Source of the DNA: VRUE01 sp963718755
GTDB taxonomy: Bacteria > Actinomycetota > Thermoleophilia > Solirubrobacterales > 70-9
DNA length: 64,000 nt
Assembly (NCBI GenBank): GCA_963718755.1
Contig: OY970376.1
Location: 682,001 to 746,000, forward strand
Reading direction: 5' to 3'
A program made the position numbers and the translations under genes. Within the stretch, counting starts at the first letter, position 1, and the number at the start of each line of letters is the position of its first letter. The notes below the pieces were generated by a model. That model did no database searches and was not told where the DNA came from. It saw nothing but the letters and a program-made list of their open reading frames with translations. Positions 1 to 7,720 of this stretch are shown piece after piece.

Positions 1-69
1 GGCAATCAGCGCTATGACAGCGACCACCAAGCCCGCAGTACCTAGGCGTTTATGAAGCTTCGAAAGCAT
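1..69 (-). CDS. Partial gene, N-terminus of a membrane or exported protein
   Basis: Only the first 23 codons are in the window; the gene continues past its left edge. An ATG at 69 (minus strand) follows a GGGAGAGGAACGA ribosome-binding site. The translation starts MLSKLHKRLG and runs into a hydrophobic stretch (AGLVVAVIALIA), which looks like a signal peptide or first membrane segment. The family cannot be identified from so little sequence. It could be another secreted paralogue like its neighbours, but its leader differs from theirs (MARN...). Confidence 0.5.
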   Translation of the reverse strand, partial: MLSKLHKRLGTAGLVVAVIALIA

Positions 70-307
70 TCGTTCCTCTCCCTGTCGATTATTCAATCCG
101 GACCCAATCCGGCTTTGGAAACTTTAGCGTATTTCTTTCAATACGGCAAGAGTCTCTCATCATTAGCGCGGTCAGCAGACGTGGATTCCCCGCGGATTTC
201 TTGGCCATCGGCGTGATTCAGGGGTGTGAGGCACACCGTGAGCCGATGCCGCCGGGACACTGAGTCTGCGTAAAACGCCAGCGCGCGAGGGACCTGGTGC
301 AGTCTGA

Positions 308-340
308 CTGACAAGAGCCGGACCTCCCCGCCCTTGTCAG
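308..340 (-). terminator. Terminator-like hairpin after the three-domain secreted protein
   Basis: Arms CTGACAAG (308-315) and CTTGTCAG (333-340) enclose a GC-rich loop, 39 bases beyond the stop codon of the minus-strand gene at 379. Equivalent hairpins with the same outer arm or a CCGGCCC core follow the paralogues near 5781, 6842 and 14943. There is no long U tract. Confidence 0.5.
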
Positions 341-378
341 CCACTACAAGCTTGTGCTGCTCAGCTCCAGCAGCCTGA

Positions 379-2367
379 CTAGCCGATGTCGCAGCTCACC
401 GGCACGCCGTTGTGTTTCTCTTCGACCGCGCTACCCGTGTCTTCGAAGCAGGAAGCTTTCAGCTTTCCTTTGTATTCACCGGTGTGTGTCTCGGTGGCTC
501 CACCGCCGGCACATGCACCGATGCCGGTGCCGGTTGTATGTGTGAATGTAATGCCGGTTATGCCGACGTCGACTGTGATCTTTTTAACGCCATTCTCTTC
601 GATGTTTGTGTACCTGATTCCGCCAAGTGTTTGGGGCGGAACGTGGATGGTGCACTTGATTGTCTGGACCCCTCCGGGTGTCCTGTTCGCTGTGATTGTG
701 ATGTCGTTACCCGCCGGGCACACGATGTCGACCCAGCCTTTTGTTTCGGTTGACGTCGGATCGATTGTGAATAGGTAGTCGCAGCCGTTGGGGTCAACCT
801 CAGTCGGGACTCCAAACGGTCCCACGCAGTGGCCGTATTTCGGTGTTACTGTGATTTGGGTGGCGGGACTTTTGGCCATTGTGCCTTCATACGTACCGTT
901 TGGACATTCGAACGTTCCAGCTGTCGTGAAGAATTTCTCGGTTTCTCCCTCTTCAGCCTGGCTGGCTGTGACCACTACCGGCGATTTGGCCGATGTGAAT
1001 TCCTCTTCTTCCTGTTCGCCGATGTCGCAGCTCACCGGCACGCCGTTGTGTTTCTCTTCGACCGCGCTACCCGTGTCTTCGAAGCAGGAAGCTTTCAGCT
1101 TTCCTTTGTATTCACCGGTGTGTGTCTCGGTGGCTCCACCGCCGGCACATGCACCGATGCCGGTGCCGGTTGTATGTGTGAATGTAATGCCGGTTATGCC
1201 GACGTCGACTGTGATCTTTTTAACGCCATTCTCTTCGATGTTTGTGTACCTGATTCCGCCAAGTGTTTGGGGCGGAACGTGGATGGTGCACTTGATTGTC
1301 TGGACCCCTCCGGGTGTCCTGTTCGCTGTGATTGTGATGTCGTTACCCGCCGGGCACACGATGTCGACCCAGCCTTTTGTTTCGGTTGACGTCGGATCGA
1401 TTGTGAATAGGTAGTCGCAGCCGTTGGGGTCAACCTCAGTCGGGACTCCAAACGGTCCCACGCAGTGGCCGTATTTCGGTGTTACTGTGATTTGGGTGGC
1501 GGGACTTTTGGCCATTGTGCCTTCATACGTACCGTTTGGACATTCGAACGTTCCAGCTGTCGTGAAGAATTTCTCGGTTTCTCCCTCTTCAGCCTGGCTG
1601 GCTGTGACCACTACCGGCGATTTGGCCGATGTGAATTCCTCTTCTTCCTGTTCGCCGATGTCGCAGCTCACCGGCACGCCGTTGTGTTTCTCTTCGACCG
1701 CGCTACCCATGTCTTCGAAGCAGGAAGCTTTCAGCTTTCCTTTGTATTCACCGGTGTGTGTCTCGGTGGCTCCACCGCCGGCACATGCACCGATGCCGGT
1801 GCCGGTTGTATGTGTGAATGTAATGCCGGTTATGCCGACGTCGACTGTGATCTTTTTAACGCCATTCTCTTCGATGGTTGTGTACCTGATTCCGCCAAGT
1901 GTTTGGGGCGGAACGTGGATGGTGCACTTGATTGTCTGGACCCCTCCGGGTGTCCTGTTCGCTGTGATTGTGATGTCGTTACCCGCCGGGCACACGATGT
2001 CGACCCAGCCTTTTGTTTCGGTTGACGTCGGATCGATTGTGAATAGGTAGTCGCAGCCGTTGGGGTCAACCTCAGTCGGGACTCCAAACGGTCCCACGCA
2101 GTGGCCGTATTTCGGTGTTACTGTGATTTGGGTGGCGGGACTTTTGGCCATTGTGCCTTCATACGTACCGTTTGGACATTCGAACGTTCCAGCTGTCGTG
2201 AAGAATTTCTCGGTTTCTCCCTCTTCAGCCTGGCTGGCTGTGACCACTACCGGCGATTTGGCCGATGTGAATTCTCCTTTGGCCAAGGCTCCCGGGGCGG
2301 TGATTGCGCAAAGCGCCAGGGCCGCGAGAAAGCCAAGTCCAAGGATTCTTGGATTGCGAGCCATCAT
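379..2367 (-). CDS. Secreted protein with three tandem eight-cysteine domains
   Basis: A 662-residue protein of unrecognised family. It starts MMARN after a GGGAGAA ribosome-binding site and has a signal peptide (hydrophobic core about residues 10-25, cleavage near ALA-KGEF). Three almost identical domains of about 212 residues follow, each beginning FTSAKSPVVVTASQ and ending near PVSCDIG. I count eight cysteines per domain (in ECPNG, GHCVGP, NGCDY, VCPAG, IKCTI, GACAGG, SCFED and SCDIG), so disulfide-stabilised extracellular domains are likely. Short acidic linkers (EQEEEE) join them. Paralogues lie at 4157, 5858, 6921 and 15046. The gene has its own promoter (2412-2440) and leader hairpin (2382-2398), so it looks monocistronic. 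Function is unknown; a surface or matrix role is only a guess. Confidence 0.88.
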   Translation of the reverse strand: MMARNPRILGLGFLAALALCAITAPGALAKGEFTSAKSPVVVTASQAEEGETEKFFTTAGTFECPNGTYEGTMAKSPATQITVTPKYGHCVGPFGVPTEVDPNGCDYLFTIDPTSTETKGWVDIVCPAGNDITITANRTPGGVQTIKCTIHVPPQTLGGIRYTTIEENGVKKITVDVGITGITFTHTTGTGIGACAGGGATETHTGEYKGKLKASCFEDMGSAVEEKHNGVPVSCDIGEQEEEEFTSAKSPVVVTASQAEEGETEKFFTTAGTFECPNGTYEGTMAKSPATQITVTPKYGHCVGPFGVPTEVDPNGCDYLFTIDPTSTETKGWVDIVCPAGNDITITANRTPGGVQTIKCTIHVPPQTLGGIRYTNIEENGVKKITVDVGITGITFTHTTGTGIGACAGGGATETHTGEYKGKLKASCFEDTGSAVEEKHNGVPVSCDIGEQEEEEFTSAKSPVVVTASQAEEGETEKFFTTAGTFECPNGTYEGTMAKSPATQITVTPKYGHCVGPFGVPTEVDPNGCDYLFTIDPTSTETKGWVDIVCPAGNDITITANRTPGGVQTIKCTIHVPPQTLGGIRYTNIEENGVKKITVDVGITGITFTHTTGTGIGACAGGGATETHTGEYKGKLKASCFEDTGSAVEEKHNGVPVSCDIG
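382..2275 (-). repeat. Three tandem 636-bp near-identical repeats
   Basis: Copies begin at 382, 1018 and 1654 with an exact period of 636 bp, which is 212 codons, so the reading frame is kept. Reading by eye I find only a handful of substitutions between copies, for example ACCCGTGTCT against ACCCATGTCT at about 1708 and ATGTTTGTG against ATGGTTGTG at about 1875. Such identity implies recent duplication or ongoing gene conversion. Short-read assembly may have the copy number wrong. Confidence 0.92.
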
Positions 2368-2381
2368 TTCTCCCTTTTCCT

Positions 2382-2398
2382 ACCGGCTTGGCGCCGGT
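2382..2398 (-). promoter_or_regulatory. 5' leader hairpin, copy 1
   Basis: The inverted repeat ACCGGC / GCCGGT with a 5-base loop lies just upstream of the ribosome-binding site of the gene at 379-2367. The same hairpin with different loop bases occurs at the same place in the three following paralogues, which suggests a selected mRNA element (stability or translation control). Confidence 0.55.
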
Positions 2399-2812
2399 TC
2401 ATTTCAGCGAGGGATAAAACACTAAGAAGAGGACTGTCAAGTGCCTTGCCGAGCCGAGCGAGCTAGCCCGGTTTAGCGATTCGATATGCCCGCAAATAGC
2501 GTTAGCGGCTTTTGCGCGTGTACCGATTGGTGCTCGGTGCGGTCTGGTGCCGGGAGGGTTTCCGGCCGAGGGGAAGGTTAGCGTCGGCGCTTCGCCGGCT
2601 TCTTCTTCCGCCACCACCAAGCCCGTAATACCTGAGGCTTCGAGAATTCGTCATCCTGAGCGCGGTCATCAGCCATGGATTTCCGCGGATTTCATCACCG
2701 CGGGAGTGATTCAGGGGTGTGAGCACACCGTGAGCCAATGCCGCCAGGACAATGAGTTTGCTCAAAACACAAGCGAGAACAGAAACCGAGTGCTGTCTGG
2801 CTGACAAGGCCC
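2399..2812. other. Promoter region and duplicated spacer; no gene seen
   Basis: This spacer holds the -10/-35 region of the gene at 379 (2412-2440). From about 2650 it also carries a stretch resembling 160-270 (shared GATTCAGGGGTGTGAG and CACCGTGAGCC words), so the spacer itself was duplicated with the cassette. Short ORFs here are not convincing. It ends at the left end of the IS element. Confidence 0.5.
2412..2440 (-). promoter_or_regulatory. Sigma-70-type promoter, copy 1
   Basis: On the minus strand, TTGACA (2440-2435), a 17-base spacer, then TTATCC (2417-2412). The same arrangement recurs upstream of the paralogues at 4157, 5858 and 6921, inside otherwise diverged spacer. That conservation is the main support. 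Confidence 0.65.
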
Positions 2813-2878
2813 TGGTCTGCCCCCGGTTTCGACGACACCTGACCGCTTGGGTCGAAAGACTCGGGCAAGGAGGAGTCG

Positions 2879-3172
2879 ATGCCACCCACCAAGCCGCCCT
2901 ACCCACCGGAGTTCCGGCATGAAGCCGTCCAGTTGGTCCGGACCAGCGAGAAGCCGATCGCCCAGGTCGCGCGCGACCTGGGCGTCTCAAACCAGACCCT
3001 GCACAACTGGATCAAGCAGGCCGACGTCGACGCCGGTCGCCGCGAGGGCCTGATCACCGACGAGCGAGAGGAGCTCAGGCGCCTGCGCCGTGAGAACCGC
3101 ATCCTGCTGCAGGAGCGAGAAATCCTCAAAAAAGCCGCGGCCTTCTTCGCCCGGGAGAGCGAGGGGCGGTGA
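2879..3172 (+). CDS. IS3-family transposase OrfA (helix-turn-helix)
   Basis: A 97-residue DNA-binding subunit. It has a helix-turn-helix (EKPIAQVARDLGVSNQTLHN, about residues 24-43) followed by a leucine-zipper-like helix (LRRLRRENRILLQEREILKK). The A6 run at 3128-3133 followed by G resembles the slippery site that makes the OrfAB fusion in IS3 elements by -1 frameshifting. The -1 frame from there stays open into orfB, consistent with that mechanism. The orfA stop overlaps the orfB GTG by 4 bases (GTGA). Confidence 0.9.
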   Translation: MPPTKPPYPPEFRHEAVQLVRTSEKPIAQVARDLGVSNQTLHNWIKQADVDAGRREGLITDEREELRRLRRENRILLQEREILKKAAAFFARESEGR

Positions 3173-4046
3173 CCGATGCCTACCGGTTCATCGCCGCGGA
3201 GAAGGCCAACTACCCGATCTCGCTGATGAGCAGGATGCTCGGGGTAAACCGCTCCGCTTTCCACGTCTGGGAGCGGCGCCCGCCCTCCCAGCGGGCGCTC
3301 GAGGACGCCTTCCTGACCGAGCGCATCCGCGAGATCCACAGAGTCGCCCGCGGTGTCTACGGCGCCCGGCGCATCCACGCCGAGCTGCGCATGGGCGAGG
3401 GAGTCAGGGTCTCGCGCAAGCGGGTGGAGCGACTGATGCGGGAGGCCGGGATCAGCGGCCTGGTGCCGCGTAAGCGCGGGCGCACAATCCGCGTGCCGGG
3501 TGTGAGAGTCGCCGATGACCTGGTGTGCCGCGATTTCTGTCCCGCTGCGCCCAACGTGCTCTGGGTGGCCGACATCACCTACCTGCGCAGCTGGGGGGCT
3601 GGGTCTATCTCGCCGCGGTGCAGGACGCCTTCTCACGCCGGATCGTCGGCTGGGCGATGGCCGAGCACATGAAGGCCGAGCTGGTCACAGACGCGCTGCA
3701 GATGGCGTTCGCCCGCCGGTGGCCCGAGGCCGGCCTGATCCATCACTCCGACCAAGGGTCCCAATACGTCTCCCTTGCCTTCGGCCAGAAGGCTCGCGAC
3801 GCCGGGATTGCCGTGTCGATGGGATCGAGGGGCAACTGCTTTGACAACGCCGTCGCCGAGTCGTTCTTCGCCACCCTGAAGAAGGAGCTCGTCCGCCGCC
3901 GCTCCTGGCCGAACCGGCGTGAGCTGCAAAGCGCCGTCGTCGACTACATCGAGTCGTTCTACAGCCGCGAGAGGAGGCACTCCACACTCGGCTATCTCTC
4001 CGAGGGAGTTCGAGATGATCTCAACTCATCAACAAAGAGGAACTGA
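3169..4046 (+). pseudogene. IS3-family transposase OrfB, frameshifted
   Basis: DDE integrase (rve fold) split across two frames. The first frame (3169 on) has the HTH_21-like N-terminus and the first catalytic Asp (VADITYL). The second frame, running to 4046, begins GWVYLAAVQDAFSRRIVGW and has the second Asp (HHSDQGSQY) and the Glu (AESFFATLKKEL). The break is at a run of six G at 3593-3598, where a -1 shift restores the frame and would give about 293 residues, the usual size. Either a base was lost, or ribosomal or polymerase slippage on G6 rescues a low level of protein. A sequencing error in the homopolymer cannot be excluded. Confidence 0.85.
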
Positions 4047-4156
4047 AACAGTCAAGCCCTGACCTGTTGCTCGAACCGGGGGCAGACCATCCGGACCTCT
4101 CCCGGCCCCTTGTCAGCTACTACAAGCTTGCACCTGCTCAGTTCCAGCAGGCCTGA

Positions 4157-5491
4157 CTAGCCGATGTCGCAGCTCACAGGCACGTTGTTGTGTTTCTCTT
4201 CAACCGCGCTACCCGTGTCTTCGAAGCAGGAAGCTTTCAGCTTTCCTTTGTATTCACCGGTGTGTGTCTCGGTGGCTCCACCGCTGGCACACGCGCCGAT
4301 GCCGGTGCCGGTTGTATGTGTGAATGTAATGCCGGTTATGCCGGTGTCGACTGTGATCTTTTTAACGCCACCCTCTTCAATGTTTGTGTATCTGATTCCG
4401 CCAAGTGTCTGGGGCGGAATGTGGATGGTGCACTTGATTGTCTGGGCCCCACCTGGTGTTCTGTTCGCTGTGAGTGTGATGTCTTTACCGGCTGGGCACA
4501 CGACGTCGAGCCAGCCTGCTTCGACTGACGTCGGGTCGATTGTGAATAGGAAGTCGCAGCCGTTGGTATCAACCTCGACCGGAACTCCCAGCGGTCCCGC
4601 GCAGTGGCCGTATTTCGGTGTTACTGTGATTTCGGTGGTGGGACTTTCAGCTGTCCCTTCATACGTTCCGTTGGGGCAATCGAACGTTCCAGCTGTCGTC
4701 AAGAATTTCTCGTCTTCCCCCTCCCCGGCCTGGCTGGCTGTGACGACTACTGGGGATTTGGCCGATGTGAAATTTTCTCCTTCGCCGATGTCGCAGCTCA
4801 CAGGCACGTTGTTGTGTTTCTCTTCAACCGCGCTACCCGTGTCTTCGAAGCAGGAAGCTTTCAGCTTTCCTTTGTATTCACCGGTGTGTGTCTCGGTGGC
4901 TCCACCGCCGGCACACGCGCCGATGCCGGTGCCGGTTGTATGTGTGAATGTAATGCCGGTTATGCCGGTGTCGACTGTGATCTTTTTAACGCCACCCTCT
5001 TCAATGTTTGTGTATCTGATTCCGCCAAGTGTCTGGGGCGGAATGTGGATGGTGCACTTGATTGTCTGGGCCCCACCTGGTGTTCTGTTCGCTGTGAGTG
5101 TGATGTCTTTACCGGCTGGGCACACGACGTCGAGCCAGCCTGCTTCGACTGACGTCGGGTCGATTGTGAATAGGAAGTCGCAGCCGTTGGTATCAACCTC
5201 GACCGGAACTCCCAGCGGTCCCGCGCAGTGGCCGTATTTCGGTGTTACTGTGATTTCGGTGGTGGGACTTTCAGCTGTCCCTTCATACGTTCCGTTGGGG
5301 CAATCGAACGTTCCAGCTGTCGTGAAGAATTTCTCGTCTTCCCCCTCCCCGGCCTGGCTGGCTGTGACGACTACTGGGGATTTGGCCGATGTGAAATTTT
5401 CTCTGGCCATGGCCTCCGAGGCGATGATTGCGCAAAGCGCCAGGGCCGCGAGGAAGCCCGGTCCAAAGATTCTTAGATTGCGCGCCATCAT
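4157..5491 (-). CDS. Secreted protein with two tandem eight-cysteine domains
   Basis: A 444-residue paralogue of the gene at 379. The start is the ATG at 5491 (MMARN), chosen because a GGGAGAA ribosome-binding site precedes it; a longer upstream reading to 5587 would run through the leader hairpin and promoter. A signal peptide (about residues 1-28, ending near AMARE) is followed by two near-identical domains of about 208 residues separated by GEGEN. Each keeps the eight cysteines. It is transcribed from its own promoter (5537-5565). Its downstream terminator has been interrupted by the IS element. Function unknown. Confidence 0.88.
   Translation of the reverse strand: MMARNLRIFGPGFLAALALCAIIASEAMARENFTSAKSPVVVTASQAGEGEDEKFFTTAGTFDCPNGTYEGTAESPTTEITVTPKYGHCAGPLGVPVEVDTNGCDFLFTIDPTSVEAGWLDVVCPAGKDITLTANRTPGGAQTIKCTIHIPPQTLGGIRYTNIEEGGVKKITVDTGITGITFTHTTGTGIGACAGGGATETHTGEYKGKLKASCFEDTGSAVEEKHNNVPVSCDIGEGENFTSAKSPVVVTASQAGEGEDEKFLTTAGTFDCPNGTYEGTAESPTTEITVTPKYGHCAGPLGVPVEVDTNGCDFLFTIDPTSVEAGWLDVVCPAGKDITLTANRTPGGAQTIKCTIHIPPQTLGGIRYTNIEEGGVKKITVDTGITGITFTHTTGTGIGACASGGATETHTGEYKGKLKASCFEDTGSAVEEKHNNVPVSCDIG
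4160..5395 (-). repeat. Two tandem 624-bp near-identical repeats
   Basis: The period is 624 bp (for example 4336 and 4960 are equivalent positions), again a multiple of three. The two copies differ from each other by only a few bases (for example CCACCGCTGG against CCACCGCCGG), but both differ much more from the 636-bp repeats of the neighbouring gene. Homogenisation is therefore happening within genes rather than between them. Confidence 0.9.
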
Positions 5492-5506
5492 TTCTCCCTT
5501 TCTCCC

Positions 5507-5523
5507 ACCGGCTTGATGCCGGT
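5507..5523 (-). promoter_or_regulatory. 5' leader hairpin, copy 2
   Basis: ACCGGC-TTGAT-GCCGGT, directly upstream of the ribosome-binding site of the gene ending at 4157. Same position and stem as copies at 2382, 6589 and 7663. Confidence 0.55.
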
Positions 5524-5536
5524 TCATCTCAGGGAG

Positions 5537-5565
5537 GGATACGCACTGATCAGAGGCCCTGTCAA
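5537..5565 (-). promoter_or_regulatory. Sigma-70-type promoter, copy 2
   Basis: Minus strand: TTGACA, 17 bases, GTATCC. Conserved with the promoters of the sister cassettes. Confidence 0.65.
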
Positions 5566-5780
5566 GTGCCTTCGCTGAGCCGAGCAAGCTAGCCTGGGCT
5601 TAGCGATTTGATACGCCCGCAAATAGTGTTAGCGGCCTTTGCGCGCGTGCCGATCGGTGCTTGGTGCGGTCTGGTGCCGGAGGGGTTTAGCGTCAAGGGC
5701 GTGAGCACATCTTGAGCCGATGCCACCGAGGCGATGAGCGCGCGCAAAACGCGAGCGCGCGAGGAGGCTTGGCGCAGGCT

Positions 5781-5821
5781 GGCCGACAAGGGGCCGGAAT
5801 TCTCCCGGCCCCTTGTCGGCC
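5781..5821 (-). terminator. Perfect 17-bp stem terminator after the single-domain gene
   Basis: GGCCGACAAGGGGCCGG (5781-5797) is the exact reverse complement of 5805-5821, with a 7-base loop. It lies 36 bases past the stop of the minus-strand gene at 5858. This is the intact form of the hairpin that the IS element split in the neighbouring cassette. Confidence 0.75.
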
Positions 5822-5857
5822 ATTACGAGCTTATACGCTCAGTTCCAGCAGGCCTGA

Positions 5858-6571
5858 CTAGCCGACGTCGCAGTCCACGCGCACGTTGTTGTGTTTCTCT
5901 TCGGCCGTGCTACCCGTGTCTTCGAAACAGGACACTGTCAGTTTACCTTTGTATTCACCATTGTGTGTCTCGGTGGCTCCACCGCCAGCACACGCGCCGA
6001 TGCCGGTGCCGGCTGTATGTGTATATGTAAGACCGGTTACACCGATGTCGACTGTGATCCCTTTGACGCCACCCACCTGCTCGTTTGTGTATCGGATTCC
6101 GCCAAGTGTTTGGGGCGGAATGTGGATGGTGCACTTGATTGTCTGGGCCCCGCCGGGTGTTCTGTTAAATGTGATTGTGATGTCACCACCCGCTGGGCAC
6201 ACGACGTCGAGCCAGCCTCTTGTTTCGGCTGACGTCGGATCGATTGTGAAGAGGAAGTCACAGCCGTTGGTATCAACCTGGACCGGAACTCCCAGCGGTC
6301 CCACGCAGTGGCCGTATTTCGGTGTTACTGTGATTTGGGTGGTGGGGCTGTTGGCCATTGTGCCTTCGTACGTTCCGTTGGGGCATTCGAACGTTCCAGC
6401 TGTCGTAAAGTATTTCTCGTTTTCGTTCTCTCCTACCTGGCTGGCTGTGAGTACTACCGGGGCTTTAGCCGATGTGAATTCTCCTTTGGCCATCGCCGCC
6501 GAGGCGGCGATTGCAGAAAGTGCGAGGACGACACCGAGGATGCCGCCCAAGAGCTTCAGATTGCGAGCCAT
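5858..6571 (-). CDS. Secreted protein with a single eight-cysteine domain
   Basis: A 237-residue paralogue: a signal peptide (MARNLKLLGGILGVVLALSA..., cleavage near AAMAKGEF), then one domain with the eight family cysteines, ending VDCDVG. It is the intact single-domain form, and the most diverged of the intact copies. It has its own leader hairpin (6589-6605), promoter (6621-6646) and a perfect-stem terminator (5781-5821). Function unknown. Confidence 0.85.
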   Translation of the reverse strand: MARNLKLLGGILGVVLALSAIAASAAMAKGEFTSAKAPVVLTASQVGENENEKYFTTAGTFECPNGTYEGTMANSPTTQITVTPKYGHCVGPLGVPVQVDTNGCDFLFTIDPTSAETRGWLDVVCPAGGDITITFNRTPGGAQTIKCTIHIPPQTLGGIRYTNEQVGGVKGITVDIGVTGLTYTHTAGTGIGACAGGGATETHNGEYKGKLTVSCFEDTGSTAEEKHNNVRVDCDVG

Positions 6572-6588
6572 GATTTCTCCCTTCTCCT

Positions 6589-6605
6589 ACCGGCTTGATG
6601 CCGGT
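6589..6605 (-). promoter_or_regulatory. 5' leader hairpin, copy 3
   Basis: ACCGGC-TTGAT-GCCGGT upstream of the ribosome-binding site of the gene at 5858. Confidence 0.55.
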
Positions 6606-6620
6606 TCGTCCCAGGGAGGA

Positions 6621-6646
6621 GATAACACCCAGGGGAGGGCTGTCAA
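6621..6646 (-). promoter_or_regulatory. Sigma-70-type promoter, copy 3
   Basis: Minus strand TTGACA (6646-6641) and a -10 around GTTATC (6626-6621). The spacer is one or two bases shorter than in the sister promoters. Confidence 0.5.
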
Positions 6647-6841
6647 GTGCCTTGCCGAGCCGAGTAAGTTACCTCGGTTCAGCGATTCGATATACCTGCA
6701 AATAGTGTTGGCGGCTTTGCGCGCGTACCGATCGGCGCTCGGTGCGGTCTGGTGCCGAGAGGGTTTCGGGCCGAGGGGAAGGCGGGTCAGCGCCGGCGCT
6801 TTGCCGGCTTCTTCTTCCCGCCACCAAGCCTGTTGATGGAA

Positions 6842-6874
6842 AGGCAAGGGGCCGAGTCTCTCCCGGCCCCTTGC
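6842..6874 (-). terminator. Terminator hairpin after the frameshifted single-domain copy
   Basis: GGCAAGGGGCCG (6842-6853) pairs with CGGCCCCTTGCC (6863-6874). Same CCGGCCC core and position as the other cassette terminators, but with a different outer arm, so the stem has covaried. Confidence 0.65.
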
Positions 6875-6920
6875 CAGCCCATTACGAGCTTGTACCGCTC
6901 AGTTCCAGCAGCAGGCCTGA

Positions 6921-7648
6921 CTAGCCGACGTCGCAGTTCACAGGTGTGTTGTTGTGTTTCTCTTGGCCTATCGTGCCCGTGTCTTCGTAGCAGGAGGCTT
7001 TCACCTTGCCTTTGTATTCACCGTTGTGTGTCTCGATGGGTCCACTGGCAGCACACGCACCGATGCCGCTGCCGAGGGCACGCCGGTTGTATGTGTAAAT
7101 GTAAGACTGGCTACGTCAATATCGACTGTGATCTTTTTAATGCCATTCTCTTCGATGTTTGTGTATCTGATTCCACCAATTGTTTGGGGCGGAATGTGGA
7201 TGGTGCACTTGATTGTCTGGGCCCCACTTGGTGTCCTGTTCGATGTGATTGTGATGTCATTACCCACTGGGCACATGATGTCGACCCAGCCTTTTGTTTC
7301 GGCTGACAGCGGATCGATTGTGAATCGATAGTTGCAGCCGTTGGTGTCAACCTCGACCGGAACTCCCAGCGGTCCCACGCAGTGGCCGTATGTCGGTGTT
7401 ACTGTGATTTGGGTGGTGGGGCTGTTGGCCATTGTGCCCTCATACGTTAGGTTGGGACATTCGACCGTTCCAGCTGTCGTGATGAATTTCTCGGCTTCCC
7501 CCTCTCCAGCCTGGCTGGCTGTGAGGACTACCGGGGATTTGGCCGATGTGAATTCTCCTTTGGCAAAGGCTCCCGGGGCGGTGATTGCGCAAAGCGCAAG
7601 GGCCGCGAGGAAGCCAAGTCCAAGGATTCTTAGATTGCGAGCCATCAT
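6921..7648 (-). pseudogene. Frameshifted single-domain secreted paralogue
   Basis: The reading frame from MMARN (7648) has a signal peptide and most of the eight-cysteine domain. It leaves the family sequence after LTFTHTTG and stops at 7001. The cause is about 11 extra bases around 7068-7082 (GCTGCCGAGGGCACGCC where sisters have GGTGCC). In the other frame the family C-terminus continues (ETHNGEYKGKVKASCYED ... VNCDVG) to a stop at 6921. The product is therefore either a truncated 215-residue protein lacking two or three cysteines, or nothing. Promoter and leader are intact. Confidence 0.85.
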
Positions 7649-7662
7649 TTCTCCCTTCTCCT

Positions 7663-7679
7663 ACCGGCTTGACGCCGGT
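7663..7679 (-). promoter_or_regulatory. 5' leader hairpin, copy 4
   Basis: ACCGGC-TTGAC-GCCGGT before the ribosome-binding site of the frameshifted copy at 6921-7648. Confidence 0.5.
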
Positions 7680-7692
7680 TCATTTCGGGGAG

Positions 7693-7720
7693 GGATAGAC
7701 ACTAGGAAGAGGGCTGTCAA
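7693..7720 (-). promoter_or_regulatory. Sigma-70-type promoter, copy 4
   Basis: Minus strand TTGACA, then a 17-base spacer and TATCCC. It is retained although the gene it drives is frameshifted. Confidence 0.6.

Larger units (their letters stand above)
2813..4089 (+). mobile_element. IS3-family insertion sequence, 1277 bp
   Basis: Terminal inverted repeats begin TGGTCTGCCCCCGGTT at 2813 and, on the other strand, at 4089; the first 16 bases are identical and similarity continues imperfectly beyond. Inside are a helix-turn-helix orfA and a DDE integrase orfB, the standard IS3 layout and size. I could not identify a clean target duplication (left flank ...AAGGCCC, right flank TCCGGACC). The element splits a terminator hairpin. 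Confidence 0.9.
2801..4116 (-). other. Terminator hairpin of the two-domain gene, split by the IS element
   Basis: The arm CTGACAAGG (2801-2809) lies left of the IS and its partner CCTTGTCAG (4108-4116) lies right of it, with the 1277-bp element between them. Uninterrupted versions of the same hairpin follow the paralogous genes (for example 5781-5821). The minus-strand gene ending at 4157 has therefore probably lost its compact terminator. Confidence 0.6.
5492..5857. other. Leader, promoter and terminator spacer; no gene seen
   Basis: This stretch contains the leader hairpin (5507-5523) and promoter (5537-5565) of the gene at 4157, and the terminator (5781-5821) of the gene at 5858. The section 5570-5780 resembles the spacers upstream of the other paralogues. 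I see no coding signal. Confidence 0.55.
6572..6920. other. Leader, promoter and terminator spacer; no gene seen
   Basis: This holds the leader hairpin (6589-6605) and promoter (6621-6646) of the gene at 5858, and the terminator (6842-6874) of the frameshifted copy at 6921. The middle part repeats the spacer sequence seen near 5600 and 7760 (for example CGATCGGCGCTCGGTGCGG). No coding signal. Confidence 0.5.

Noticed and set aside
138..344. 68-residue open frame on the minus strand
   Set aside because: It spans a terminator hairpin and duplicated spacer, has no ribosome-binding site, and does not keep its frame in the related spacer near 2650.
386..2050. Long open frames on the plus strand opposite the three-domain gene
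   Set aside because: They are repeated with the 636-bp period, have no signal or ribosome-binding site, and mirror codon bias of the minus-strand gene.
2806..4096. Target-site duplication of the IS element
   Set aside because: Flanks GCCC and TCCG do not match over 3-4 bases; I cannot support a duplication.
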